Source: Venturia oleaginea (taxonomy: Eukaryota; Ascomycota; Dothideomycetes; Venturiales; Venturiaceae). Taken from it: a stretch of DNA of 64,000 nt. The notes under the pieces were generated by a model. The model worked only from the letters and a program-made list of their open reading frames with translations. It was not told where the DNA came from and searched no databases. The position numbers and the translations under genes were made by a program. The stretch's first letter is position 1. Each line of letters starts with the position of its first letter. Where the stretch lies: contig JABMLP010000003.1 of NCBI GenBank assembly GCA_013176395.1, positions 434,001 to 498,000 of the forward strand. Direction: 5' to 3'. Shown in pieces: positions 1 to 11,200 of this stretch.

Positions 1-698
1 TCCTTCGTGTAGGTTACGGCACTCAACCGGCGGATGGGAGGGATATCGTGGCATTCGTGGTCCGAATAACATTCTGCATCGAGCTCACTGCTGGCGTACT
101 CATGGTCATGTTCATTTCCTGTGTCTTGGAAATTCTGGATCTTGTCGAGGGAGATGTTGGAGCACCCTCCACCGAACGGAATGTCCGATGAGCTCTTTGA
201 GGATTCTGGATTGCTGCCATGCGGAAGATACCCTTGATTGAACTCGACGGGATTGTCAATCGAGTGCTTGAAATCTATGAGATATTGATGATGCAGTTCG
301 TCGGTATGAGAGGCACTGAACGTATCGCAAGTCTGTGAAGGAGAAGAGGAGCCATCGGTCAGTGGAGAGCCTTGACGATGAAGCTCCGGAAAGGTTCTGT
401 CGTACGATGGGTAAAGTGCGAAGTCGCTGGTCTTTCGATCTGCGTAAAAAAATTCCGAAGAGAAGGGCGAAGCATTGAGTGCTTGAACGAAACGATCGTT
501 CACGTCCGCCAGAGGAAAGTCGTAGTTAGCTGTATCAGAATGTAGGCCCATGCCGGCAAGCATTGGCGATCTGTTGAAAGTTGGCTGTGACGTTAGGCTC
601 GATGAAGCTTGAGCATGGTAAGGCCATCGGCTAGTTGCCGAGAATTCATCAGAGCAGTGAACCTGGGGAAGGTCGTCGAGACAGTGTTGGTATTCCAT
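1..698 (-). CDS. N-terminal part of a disordered protein, cut by the window start; possible transcription factor
   Basis: An open frame of about 232 codons starts at the ATG at 696-698 (reading leftwards, MEYQHCLDDLPQ...) and runs off the window edge without a stop. The visible part is rich in Ser, Asp, His and Pro with no folded domain. It resembles the long disordered N-terminal arms of the fungal C2H2 regulators found elsewhere in this window, so a transcription factor is an inference only. The start is supported by context: upstream lies a likely 5'-UTR intron, donor GTGAGT at 823 and acceptor CTAACCCCAG ending at 745. This ATG is the first after that acceptor. Confidence 0.6.
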   Translation of the reverse strand, partial: MEYQHCLDDLPQVHCSDEFSATSRWPYHAQASSSLTSQPTFNRSPMLAGMGLHSDTANYDFPLADVNDRFVQALNASPFSSEFFYADRKTSDFALYPSYDRTFPELHRQGSPLTDGSSSPSQTCDTFSASHTDELHHQYLIDFKHSIDNPVEFNQGYLPHGSNPESSKSSSDIPFGGGCSNISLDKIQNFQDTGNEHDHEYASSELDAECYSDHECHDIPPIRRLSAVTYTK

Positions 699-2233
699 AG
701 CTGCAAGCGGTCGTGCTTTTTTAAAAAATTGACCAGTGCTGTGCCTGGGGTTAGTCGTGGCTGGGTTTCTGTGGATCGAGCAAGGCTATTGAAAGTGAGA
801 GTTTACAAGATCTGATAACTCACCCAGCGTCGAGGTTCTACGATCCTTTATGTTTGGTGATATATGATAATATGCAAGTATAAGAAAGAATAGACAGTGC
901 TTCGCCAGGGCAGATTTCAGAAACGACTCAAAAGCGGCAATGATGGTATATCAAGACGAGAGTGGGATGGGAAAAGGATAGGACTGCACAGCCCATATAT
1001 CAGGCCTGCGCGATTCGGCCACATTTTGGGGGCGCAATGCAGACAGTTTTATCGACACAGGAGAGATGAGGCTTTTCCGTGCCTTAGTCAGAGAGCAGTA
1101 TCAGAACGCGAGAAGAATCCTTACAGGGGCAGGGTCGAGGCGCATGTGGCATAAGTTACTCCACCTGCGGCCTCTCAGGAGGTGTCGCTGATCGCTATCG
1201 GGATACTACGGATTGGCTGCGGGTCGATTGACGGAAGCACAATATGCGGCCAGGACTTGGTGGATAAACGCCTTCCTGCAGCTTGTTCGCAAGCTTTCAC
1301 GCTCGCAAAGTCGTTCCGGACCACACAGCTGGGAAGAATGTTGCGATGGACCCGAAATGATTGGAGCAGATGACAGCCATCAGATAGTTGGAAAGCCTTC
1401 CAAAGCGCCAGTCATATAACGTTTCTTTTTGACCGATGTCCTGACCGGTCGGAGCGGAGAGCGTCCAGCGATCGAGGAGAGACCTCACATCCGTTTCGTC
1501 CACCATGTAGGGTGGGTTGATATTGTCATTCGTCCAACTCACCACGATCGGAATTCAGGTAGCAAGGCCCACTGGGAAGCAGAAGACGGGAAAAGTCAAT
1601 CGGCTGACGAACCTGCATGTGGCTGTGAGAATTGAGGTCGCAATGAGCCACCCTTGGCACGCAATTGCTAGAGTCCAAAGAGCGATACAGAACAAGCATC
1701 GAATGATATTTCGTAGTATGTTCCTAGAAATGAATTGATGAGTCGGTCGCCCTACGAATAGGGCGAGAATTGGTTCGGCTTTCCAAGACCACAACAATTC
1801 AGCTCAAAACGCCACCAAGGATAGCTTCTAGCCAATAAAAGTGGTTGGACAGAAGTAGTTGTGGAGGCTATGTGAGAAGCAGTGCAGCACAAAATGGCCA
1901 GACTTGAAAGGCACTTGACAGATTGGGATGCGCCAGAGTGTCATAATCCATCGGTATTTTGCTCTCTTGTCTCGACTATTCCAAGCCCGGGACGTGCTTT
2001 TGATATGAGCCATCTAATGCAGACAATCACAGGAGTGTGGCAGTCGAGAAATTTCACATGAGTGTCAGCGACATCACCCACTTATCTCACGCAGGTGCCC
2101 GCACTCGAAGCCCTCACGCAGCGGACTGCTGAATAAAGCTTTGTTTGTGTCCGCAGGCCGCTGCACCTGCAGCAAGTACTCCTTCTGCACCAGAATGACT
2201 TCCCAATCGTGCTCAAAAGCTCACCTTTCCATT
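699..2233. other. Intergenic region, no supported gene
   Basis: Upstream region of the partial gene on the left, including its probable 5'-UTR intron (745-823), and downstream region of EMC3 on the right. Short open frames occur on both strands, but none shows domain-like composition or splice-compatible continuation. I see no RNA gene or repeat here. Confidence 0.5.
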
Positions 2234-3302
2234 TCATGTGAGATATGCCAGAAGACGATCCTCTATGCCAGCGAGCACATACTCATGCTCAATAACCTCC
2301 AGGTTCTCTGCTTCGGCTTGGAACATCTTATCAGGATCAGCTCCCGGGCCAGTGATTCCTGCAGTAGGATTCATCTGCGCCATCTGCTGCGCCATTTGGC
2401 TTGCAGCTTCAACGATGGTTAGTCTTGGCTTAATCGTGCGGTGTTGTGAACAGACTTACAGTTGTCACTTCCAAGAATAAGATTGTAAACAGGTTGCAGG
2501 CCGAATAGCGTAAGGAAATACCACGATAAGCTAGATACCCACCTTACGTCTAGATCGCGGGTTCCCACGCCAGATTGCAACATGGCCTTGAACTGCGGAG
2601 TCAACGGAAAAGGGAGTTTCACTACGCAGCATTTCATGTTAGCAAGCCAACATTGCATATTTCAACGTGTGTTACACGCTGATTGACGCGATGCAGCGAT
2701 GTTTCAGGAAGCCTGCATTTCCATTTGTCTGCCTTGTGAAGCATCGCAGCGGTTTGCATCTCTGGCACAGCCCAACTCGCGTGGAGAACGGGGTGAGACG
2801 TACTGATGACAAAACCCGAGAAGAAAGCGTTGATCCATCCCATTATCAAAGTCTGTGGGACCATCATGGCGACATTTCCTTTCATCATGCCCATCATGCC
2901 CTCCATCATGGCCGGGTCGGACATGGGGTTCGCTGGTGGTTTTCCTTTGTTCTCCGGCTCCGCAAGAAAGCTTCCGTCCTTGTACCCAGCAACCAAATAT
3001 GCCTTGCGCGATTGGAATGAGGAAGGAGAGATGACGTTTGCGTTCGTTCGCAAGTTTACACCCCTAATCATCGATTTGTATTCCCGTCCCTTGGGCAGCG
3101 TCTGTCGTTTCGGCGTAGATTGGAGCAGTATTGTAGCATAATGGCGTAGGATACCTGTGAGAATCTATCGAGTGGTTAGCTATGCGCGGCCTCGTCCCCC
3201 TATGTGCTGTGAGAAGCGTACCATTACCACAGTAATTGGGAGGAGAATCCACCAGAATAGGGCCGAGTCCCTCGTAATCGTTTGCACCACAGGTTGGACC
3301 AT
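2234..3302 (-). CDS. EMC3: ER membrane protein complex subunit 3 (EMC3)
   Basis: Four exons: 3302-3222, 3164-2804, 2621-2460, 2406-2234, giving 258 aa, the usual fungal size. The protein is the core EMC3 subunit of the ER membrane insertase (DUF106, Oxa1 superfamily), which inserts tail-anchored and multipass proteins. Seen in the sequence: N-terminal membrane segment ([12 protein letters not shown], residues 16-27), then [11 protein letters not shown], the charged loop [18 protein letters not shown], the Met-rich [12 protein letters not shown], and the second hydrophobic region ([19 protein letters not shown]). The conserved [14 protein letters not shown] and a [18 protein letters not shown] helix follow. 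I chose the start at 3302 over an in-frame Met about 35 codons upstream because family members begin immediately before this helix. Intron phases close exactly. It is divergent from SPC2. Confidence 0.93.
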
Positions 3303-3544
3303 CTTGACGATATGTGAGGTTGATGATTGTCGAGGGCGTGTTTGGGTGAGCACCGGGTACCGGGGAACAATAATCTCGAACTCACGACCCTTGTCCGCTT
3401 TCCCCATTTGGACTACTTCGAGGACAGATCGTCAATTATCTATATACTACAGACAGCAACAGCCACAGTTTCCTTTCCAACACTCCAGCGAAACCAAAGA
3501 CAAGATTGAAATTACTTCATAACCATACTACACCGAATTCCACC
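3303..3544. promoter_or_regulatory. Short divergent promoter between EMC3 and SPC2
   Basis: Only 242 bp separate the EMC3 start codon (minus strand) from the SPC2 start codon (plus strand). Both encode ER-membrane protein-biogenesis machinery, so a shared bidirectional promoter is likely. No TATA box is obvious. The sequence just before the SPC2 ATG is CA-rich (caccgaattccaccATG), as is usual for fungal starts. Confidence 0.5.
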
Positions 3545-4274
3545 ATGTCTGAGGGAAAAATTGCCGTGTACTCGGTCCCGGATCTCAAAAACACCACCGA
3601 CGACGCCCTCCCGAACTACCTTACATCCCTCAAGTTTGCACCCAATTACCAAATCCAAGATGTCAAGCTCGCACTCGGATACACCGCGGTAGCCATATCA
3701 GCAGCTCTATTCTACGCCGACTGGAAACTAGGCTGGGATGATACAAAAGCATACACATTACCCGCAGTAGTTGTCTACTTTCTGCTCAATGGAATCTTCA
3801 CATATTGGATATACTACGTGGAGAAGGGAGCTGTATTCGTTGGAGAGAAGGGAGACACAAAGGTAAACAGGGCCCAATTCCAGTGAGACTCTTTGAGCTA
3901 CAGCCATGATTTCCTCCACCATCTATCTTCGCCCATTCTAACAAACGCTCCAGATCACAATCTCTACGCACGCCGCAAAGTTCGACCCAACCTACCAAGT
4001 AACAGTAATAACCACATCCAAGAAATCACCCTCCAAAACCTCGACCCTCAAAATCAGTGCCCCATTCTCGCGCTGGTTCACGTCAGATGGCCTCTTCACA
4101 GCAAAGCCCTTTCAACAATTCCTCGCCTCTTCTGTACCCGAAATCGGCAAGGCAGATCCCAAGAACGTGGTAGAAGAGATTGGTAGAGGTTCAGAATCAG
4201 AGAAGACATCTGCGACGAGCCGAAGCGTGCAAATCAATGCCAGTGACATGGATGCTCTGCTAAGGAATTTGTAG
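3545..4274 (+). CDS. SPC2: Signal peptidase complex subunit 2 (SPC25 family)
   Basis: Two exons, 3545-3862 and 3954-4274, giving 212 aa. It is the non-catalytic SPC25 subunit of the ER signal peptidase complex, which links the peptidase to the Sec61 translocon. Visible features: an N-terminal cytosolic stretch ending in FAPNYQIQDVKLALGY, a first membrane helix (about residues 60-75, AVAISAALFYADW), a short loop (KLGWDDTKAY), a second helix (YFLLNGIFTYWIYYVE, about 88-104), then a mixed C-terminal cytosolic domain starting TISTHAAKFDPTYQV. The intron of 91 nt is a phase-0 GT-AG intron. The alternative unspliced reading stops six codons later and loses the conserved C-terminal domain. Confidence 0.92.
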
Positions 4275-5168
4275 GGATAAGTCTCACACGTAGTGGCAGT
4301 AACGTCGCCGGAGGGTACAACTCCTTTGAACTTCGTCGGAAAGTACAGTAGCGCTGTTCCCTTGGAACCAGTCGTCGCTTTGATGAGAGAGTCAAGAAGG
4401 GAAGAGCTGTTGTTAAGGTGTTCTGTACTAAAACGGCCATAGATCCTTTTCTGGGCGTGTGGATATGAGCACATGGCGCACAAGAGAAGAAAAGGGCCTA
4501 GGGACTGTATGATTTGTTGAAATATTGCTGGATGCCTGTTTTGCCACGGAACGTTCATGATTGGAACGAAAATTGTGTTGGTATTGATACCCAAACTATG
4601 TACTACCACAAAAATGTATACATACGCTTTGCTGCCAGTCCTCTTGAGCAGTTCTCAATTCTGATACATTCTATTCCAATCATTCTAGTAGCACAGTCGA
4701 GCCATCACTCATTACTACCTTTCCAAATTATTGGCTCTCATATCGGTATCCCTTATGTCATTAGGTATTCAAAAGAACGCTATATTAAAGAGAGTACGAA
4801 CTTGGTGACGATAGTTCTATTCAAGGATATATCTTATAAGTAATTATAAGCGGTTACATGTACCTACGAGCGACTCGACTGGTGTTGACAACCAAGCTCT
4901 ATACCCTTAGATATACTTCCAGCAAGCAACTCGACTTGGAGGGATTGAGCGAAAGAGCCGGTATCTCAGAACCAAACTTCATCCTACTGAGACACATACC
5001 TCGCTACAACGCATTTTTCCATCAACAATCCGTACACCACGCAAATGCCCAAAACACATTGAAGTGACTGAACCCAGAGCCAACGGCCAAATCCATATCA
5101 ACTCAAACAAGAATCTCGCCAGAATTTTGCGCACTCTTCCTGCCGTGATTAAAACTGTTGCCTGCGCA
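4275..5168. other. Region between convergent genes, nothing found
   Basis: 3' flanks of SPC2 and of the minus-strand gene at 5169-6374. Moderately AT-rich; short open frames only. No repeat or RNA gene recognised. Confidence 0.5.
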
Positions 5169-6374
5169 TCACTCATCCAATTCCATCATAGAGAGACATT
5201 CCAATTCTGTCTTGACGATTCTCTCAAATTCGCCTTGGTCGATTCCTACCGACCTCGCCAGTCTGTACAAGCTCTTGATATCGGTGCTGATGTGTTGCTT
5301 GATGCCAACTTCAGCCTGCGAGTATCCATTGGCCTTGTGCTCCAAACGCTCGATTGATGTCGTTGATCTCCGACTCGAGGGGCGCGGCGAGCGTAGTGCT
5401 TCCTCCTCCTCCTCCTCTTCCGTTGTATGCGGGTGCCCCTTTGTGTCTACTGCCACCGTCCCAAGATCTCTACAGTCATTGACTGTAGGTTGTGTAGGTG
5501 TATCCAGTTGATCCTCATTGGGGATCGAATGAGGGACTGCTATTGTGAGGTTCTGGCCGTTGAGAGTTGATTCTCCTGGTGCTAGTTGGCCTTCTTCATC
5601 TGGATCGTGCCCGTCCATTGCTGGTTGTACTTCGCTCGCGTAGCGCGCAAAATACTCCAATTCATTGCTTCTAGGGCCGATTTGTGGGCCTCCTGGCCTC
5701 GATTGGGGAGCTGGCGACCATTTTGCGTCTGGTGTTGCGCCTGGTGTGGCACCGTATCGACCCCAGTAATCATCATCGTCGTCTGCCTCCTCCCTCTCTT
5801 GTGATGAGCGCGCATTCCCTTTGGAGCCAGTTGTGGCGTTCAGATGCTGTGACATTGCTACTCGTGCGTTTGCTACTGCCGCGTCCGCCTCGTCTATACT
5901 GTCAAACCACTCTGTGCCGTCGTCAAGGTCCTCAAGACTTCGCAATTCCGAGAGTCTCCAACCGGCTTCTTCGCCCCCTTCCTGTCCATCTCCCAAGCAA
6001 AACAGGTAGATTGCAATGAGGCCAAATTCTGCAATCTGCAGCCGTGTCTCAAGCGTTTCTGAGTCTAACCTTCTGTATTTGATGTCTTTGATGTCGTCAA
6101 ATTCGACCTCGCCAGACACTGGATGCGGCTCAATCTGAACATTTCCCACCACTTCACGCAGTTTCGCAGCTCTTTTTTCGTTCCAGTTCAGGAGCAGCAG
6201 CCAAGAGGGCGAATCATGTGAATCTGAGTTGATATACGAGACACGCTGGCGGAGGAGGGGGGCTAAGAGGGGCAGGAGAGCTGGCGGAGGCCTTTTCGAG
6301 ACAAAGGATATCGGTAGACAGGCCAGTAGTGGAGGCAACAGTTCCCTTGGGTTGGGACTCGGTGTGTAGTGCAT
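5169..6374 (-). CDS. Conserved-looking protein of unknown function, 401 aa
   Basis: A single uninterrupted frame of 401 codons. The N-terminal third is leucine/proline-rich and then mixed alpha/beta (LREVVGNVQIEPHPVSGEVEF...). A helical segment around residues 115-130 (LQIAEFGLIAIYLFCLGD) follows, then an acidic disordered middle (EREEADDDDDYW) and a poly-Glu run of eight near residue 320. The C-terminal helical domain (SIERLEHKANGYSQAEVG... to the end) has regular spacing. The alternation of ordered and disordered parts, and the length, argue that it is real. I do not recognise the family and assign no function. It ends facing SPC2. Confidence 0.72.
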   Translation of the reverse strand: MHYTPSPNPRELLPPLLACLPISFVSKRPPPALLPLLAPLLRQRVSYINSDSHDSPSWLLLLNWNEKRAAKLREVVGNVQIEPHPVSGEVEFDDIKDIKYRRLDSETLETRLQIAEFGLIAIYLFCLGDGQEGGEEAGWRLSELRSLEDLDDGTEWFDSIDEADAAVANARVAMSQHLNATTGSKGNARSSQEREEADDDDDYWGRYGATPGATPDAKWSPAPQSRPGGPQIGPRSNELEYFARYASEVQPAMDGHDPDEEGQLAPGESTLNGQNLTIAVPHSIPNEDQLDTPTQPTVNDCRDLGTVAVDTKGHPHTTEEEEEEEALRSPRPSSRRSTTSIERLEHKANGYSQAEVGIKQHISTDIKSLYRLARSVGIDQGEFERIVKTELECLSMMELDE

Positions 6375-8202
6375 ATTGGCGTAGTTTGCAAATACAAAGT
6401 GAGTAAGCTCAAGTTTGCTGTATTAGTACCGTGGTAGCAGTGATGCAGTAGTGAAGCTCTCATGTGCCAGCGTGAGTGGGGTAACAATGGTGGTGAACAA
6501 TGGGGTGTGAATGATGGTTGGAGCTGTCGTCGTACGAATCATGTGTCCAGCAGGTCGTTGTTATAAGTACTCCAACAAAAAAAGAAAGCCATGGCTGGAA
6601 GCTTCAGCCGTCGGGCAGAAGGAGAGAGCTGGCAGCGTTCGGCATCGCGGGTGACCAATCTCCGTTCGCGGGACCTTTGTCCAGACTCTGCTTCGTGTAG
6701 AATCAATGTCCATGTTCGATTAAGTGGTAGAATCTGGGCGTATAAAGACAGGAGCTTGTTTACAAACACACGTTTCGAGGGTAGTGGGAAGAAGCTCTAT
6801 GCTTGGAGAAGACCCGAGTCCGACTTCATCAAACAAGTAATGCCGAACGGCATATGAAACACAGCTCTCCTCTCGACAGCTACTCTTTCAATCATACGGA
6901 GAACATAGAAATTGATGGCTTTCTTGAATTGTATCTAGTACATAGATATTGATGGCTTTCTTGAATCGTACCGAGTACATAGATATTAATAGCTTTCTTG
7001 AATCGTACCAAGAACATAGATGTTGATGGCTTTCTTAAATCGTTCCGAGTACATAGATATTAGTGGCTTTCTTGAACCGTACCGAGTAAATAGATATTGA
7101 TGGCTTTCTTGCAAGTGCCATTTGAACCAAAGGCTGTCCAGTGATGGAATCGCGCCATTTATGCCACCCTAATTGAGGCCGCTAGCCGCTTTACTCCGTA
7201 TCCGTATCCGTCTAAATCTGATATCGATAGAGGCGCGGTTTTCCGAACAACAGCATCATCCTCGACCAGATACTGCTTCTCACACACCGGAAATCGACAT
7301 GACCAACGTTCGTACCGACCCATCTCCTCTAGCTTCCAGATGGCCCCAGGGGCAATGTACAGCCTGTGCCCTTGCTCGATGGAGCCCATTCTTGAGCACG
7401 GCGGGAGGTCGTGGAGGTCATGATAGGAAAAGTGGTGATTTTATATCGCTTCTCGTCTGCACTCTGCAGTATCATGGGATCAATGGCCCTCGCCTGCTTT
7501 CATTGGCCGACTCTGCTGCAGCACGGATCGCTCAGCCCATGAGGAGGCGCAGCGTGCTCTGGTTGATCTGGGGTGGCTTGCTACACAATCTCGAGGTAGA
7601 GTATCGAGGACAGCACAGCCTCTGTAGGAAAAGGTAACGACATGCCAAAGTGAATCTGCCTCGTTTTTATCCTACCGAAGACCGACAGATATCATCATCT
7701 CACGCCCTCACCTTTTGTCGTGTGCTGAGCTTTCTGCCTCGACTCTCCTCTATGGGCCATTCCATTCTCGAACAGCTCCGCCATCACCATTGACTCACCC
7801 ACGACACTGCTGCTCTAAGTTCCTTAGCGAACTGCTGCGCTCGTTGCCATTCATTTGTTCTCAAGCGCTTGATCAGGGGTCTTTTACTAGGCTTAGACGC
7901 CCGACCCAATCGTCGGCGGTAACACGAAGCATTGGCAAACTATCATCCTCCTACTCTTCCTCGCTGTCAAGAATCCCTTTCTCTTCGTTCTACCTCTGGA
8001 CTTGTCTCATTTCGCGGCGACACTATTTTTCAAAATACAACTCCCACAAGGATTGCGACAGGGCTAAAGCGCAATCAATTCGTACACCTCCGCTCGTGTT
8101 ACAGCATCCACTTATACACTATCGTCTACAAAGCTTTGCTCGGTTATCTAGGTGCCTTGAACGCCCTGACCGCAACGATAAAGGTCCTCTGATGGTTACA
8201 AT
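6375..8202. other. Long divergent intergenic region with a minisatellite
   Basis: About 1.8 kb between the unknown minus-strand gene and the C2H2 gene at 8203. It contains the 37-bp minisatellite described separately (6903-7113). The last 500 bp is pyrimidine-rich with CT runs, typical of a long 5' leader of a regulator gene. Open frames of up to 166 codons here have no recognisable domain and change frame frequently, so I do not call them. Confidence 0.45.
6903..7113. repeat. 37-bp minisatellite, about 5.7 copies
   Basis: Tandem units beginning acatagatattgatggctt and ending near accgagt, each 37 bp. There are five full units plus a partial one of about 26 bp. Units differ by 1-5 substitutions and no indels, so period and register are preserved throughout. 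It is non-coding in context, in the upstream region shared by the genes at 5169-6374 and 8203-11820. Confidence 0.9.
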
Positions 8203-11200
8203 ATGTCCACGGTAGACAACAGTCCGATGCGCCAGGCTGCATTGCCTCGGCGCCATCGAGAACACGCCTTGCACGCCTTTGCCCCTACAACAAGTGGCAC
8301 AAGTATGGTTGACTCCAACTTCTCGAACTTCTTCCATCTGGGCGGAAACGACATGAGCCAGTTCAACGAATCCTCATCATTCGAAACCATGTCACCATAT
8401 CAGCTGGATTATCACAGCCAAAGCGTTCTCAACCAGCCTTCTGATCCTTTTCTATTGCAAGGTACTCATTCTCCATCCACTGTCAATGGCCATTTCAGCC
8501 CCGGCAATGTCATGTCCGAAGGCAGCATGAACAGCATGAGCACTTACAGCACCCCAGGCGTGGATGTCGAATCAGATTTTACGCGTAGCCCAAGTATGTC
8601 CAATGGCTCTTACCAAAACATGAATCAGTTCAACACCTCACCATTTCCAAGCGATCAACACCTGAGTCTCCAAAATCAAGCATCGTCGACCATGAGCTAC
8701 TCTAAAAGATCTGCTTTTGCACCAAACCATGCATCTCCAATGTCCAGTCATAGATCTAGCTCTGCCCCGCAGCAGATGAGATATGTACAAGCAAACGATT
8801 TTTCTTTCTGCGGCTCGAATCAGACTACCACACTTGCTCTCCAGCCTTTCCCTCAGCTATCGGATCATATTACATCTCAGCCGGGTCAAGAGTATCCATC
8901 CAGCTTCAGTGCTGTACAGTCCAACTCTAACACAAACCCACAACTTGTCATCACCGCGGAAGACTGTCAAGACGATCGTGGAGATTATGGTCGACGCTTG
9001 AGCAATCGAAGTCAGGGGAGCAAGAGATCAAATACGCATCTCTCCCCATACGCTGACGACGAACCCTTTGACGAAGAGCTTGAAGTGGAGCAGCATTCAG
9101 GCTTGGTGATTTCAGTCGAGCGTAATGGCACTAGATCTTGGCTCCAACAGAACGGCAGTGGACAGGCAGGCATCAAGCCCGAAGTTCGTGAAGAAATGAA
9201 CATCCAGGATCTCCAAACGCTGGACGAAATGAAGGAGGATCGGCACCTTAGTGAGAAGAATGCCGAGGTGGTAGAGTGGCTCAGCCATAGTAATGTTGGA
9301 AGCGATGCAGAAGATGGCACTGTCAGACGATCTTGGAAGAAGAAGACGAACAGTAGACGCAGAGCCAAGAGTACCAACGATACTCCATTTGGAGCAGCAG
9401 CCTCTTCTTCTAGTCTAGGTGTGTATCCTATTGTGCCTGGCCCTGGAGTCACGGTTCAAGAGCCAAGCGACGCTGGCGAGGACGAAACATCCGGAAGTGA
9501 AGAGGATGCGGAAATGGTGGCCAGTGTCCAGCCAACTGGTGTTCAAGATGGTCATTTCCCGTCACTCTTTGAAATTGAGACAGAGCCCACTTGGCCAGAA
9601 CCTGCACAAGGCTCCTCCGGCGGGGATTCGACAAAATCACAAGGAATCACTGCCAACTTGGCCATCGCTCGGTTCCAGCAACGAGCAAAAGAAGTTGACA
9701 GCGCTTCTCTTGCCGCTACGCTGGGCTCACGAAGACGAAATTCCGAATCCGATATTGATAGTGTGGTGAACGCTGTCGGTACCTCAAAATTGCTTCTTAG
9801 TCCAGCGCAGACAAGACCAGAAGCTAAAGGGGTGCGCAGAAAAGGCAGTTTTCTAACCAACATTCTCCCTAGCCGCAACAACAGCAATAAACTGAAGAGA
9901 AAGACTTCTCAACCTGCAGATGCTACGAGTTCCGCTCAGGTGTCTAAAGAGGCGCTGTCGCCTCTGGCTCCACCAAGAAGAATGGGCAGCTTCGGTCGTC
10001 CGAAGAGTCCCAGGATTGACACCAGTCTTTCGTGCAACAACAACGAGGCTCGTTCTCCCGGCGCAGTTGCTATTGCAGCCTCCAATATTTTGCAACACGG
10101 CAAACAGATCTGGCGGAGTCGCAGCAGGTCCGATCTCAATCCGAAAACTTCAAAGTCCATCGGTCTAGCAGCTCTCATGACACAACATGGCGGGCCGCCG
10201 GTGCCCACTTTGGCTTCGCCGATGAATTTACCGCACGAAGACGATACAGCGTCTGCTGGGAAAGAAGGTGATGGAGACAGTGGTGATGACGACGCTACCG
10301 GTTTGGATGGTGTTGCCATGGACCTGTCAGTACGAACCGATGTCCCCATTGTGCCAACCAAGGACGGCTTCAAATACCACGCCAGTCAACTCAATCCACG
10401 CCTCGAAAGTTTCCTGCTCGAACGAGTCACGCAGGAGCAGACGAGGCGTTATGAGCGTCTTGTGAAGCTCAAAGAGGAACATGCACAGACCGTCGCGAGA
10501 CGTAATTGCAGCACCAAGACATTTTGCTTTGCATCTGGAGGCAAAAGTAAGAGCCTACCTCCTCGAGCCGGTAACAAGGATCCGGGCACTCCGCTGGTCG
10601 GCTTCCAGATTCTCGGACCTGGAATGACCGAAGAGGACCTCGATAACTCAGGTGAGAATCAGACCGTGGCTGCACAATTCCCTTCAGGTGTTCCTCCACC
10701 GCCTGTACAACGTCTTCCTGCGGAATTCGAGTGCAATCTCTGCTTCAAAGTCAAGAAGTTCTACAAGCCATCCGACTGGACTAAACACGTTCACGAAGAC
10801 GTCCAGCCCTTCACCTGGACTTTTATTGGATGCAACGACCCGAAGTCTTTCAAAAGAAAGGCGGACTGGGTCAGGCATGAGAACGAGCGACATCGTCAGC
10901 TCGAATACTGGACCTGCAACCTGGGTGACTGCACGCACAAATGTTTCCGGAAGGACAACTTCGTCCAACATCTTGTGCGCGAACACAAGGTTCCAGAGCC
11001 CAGACTACGAACTGGTCGAAGCAACAACCGACTATCACCTATGACTCCTATGAGCCACATGCCAAGCTGGCAGAACGGTTCGGGTTTACCACACATGGGC
11101 GAGGATGACATATGGGCACTTGTGGAAAAATGTCACCATGAATCCACGAAGCAGCCTCAAGACGAAGCATGCAAATTCTGTGGCAATGTCTGCACGACAT

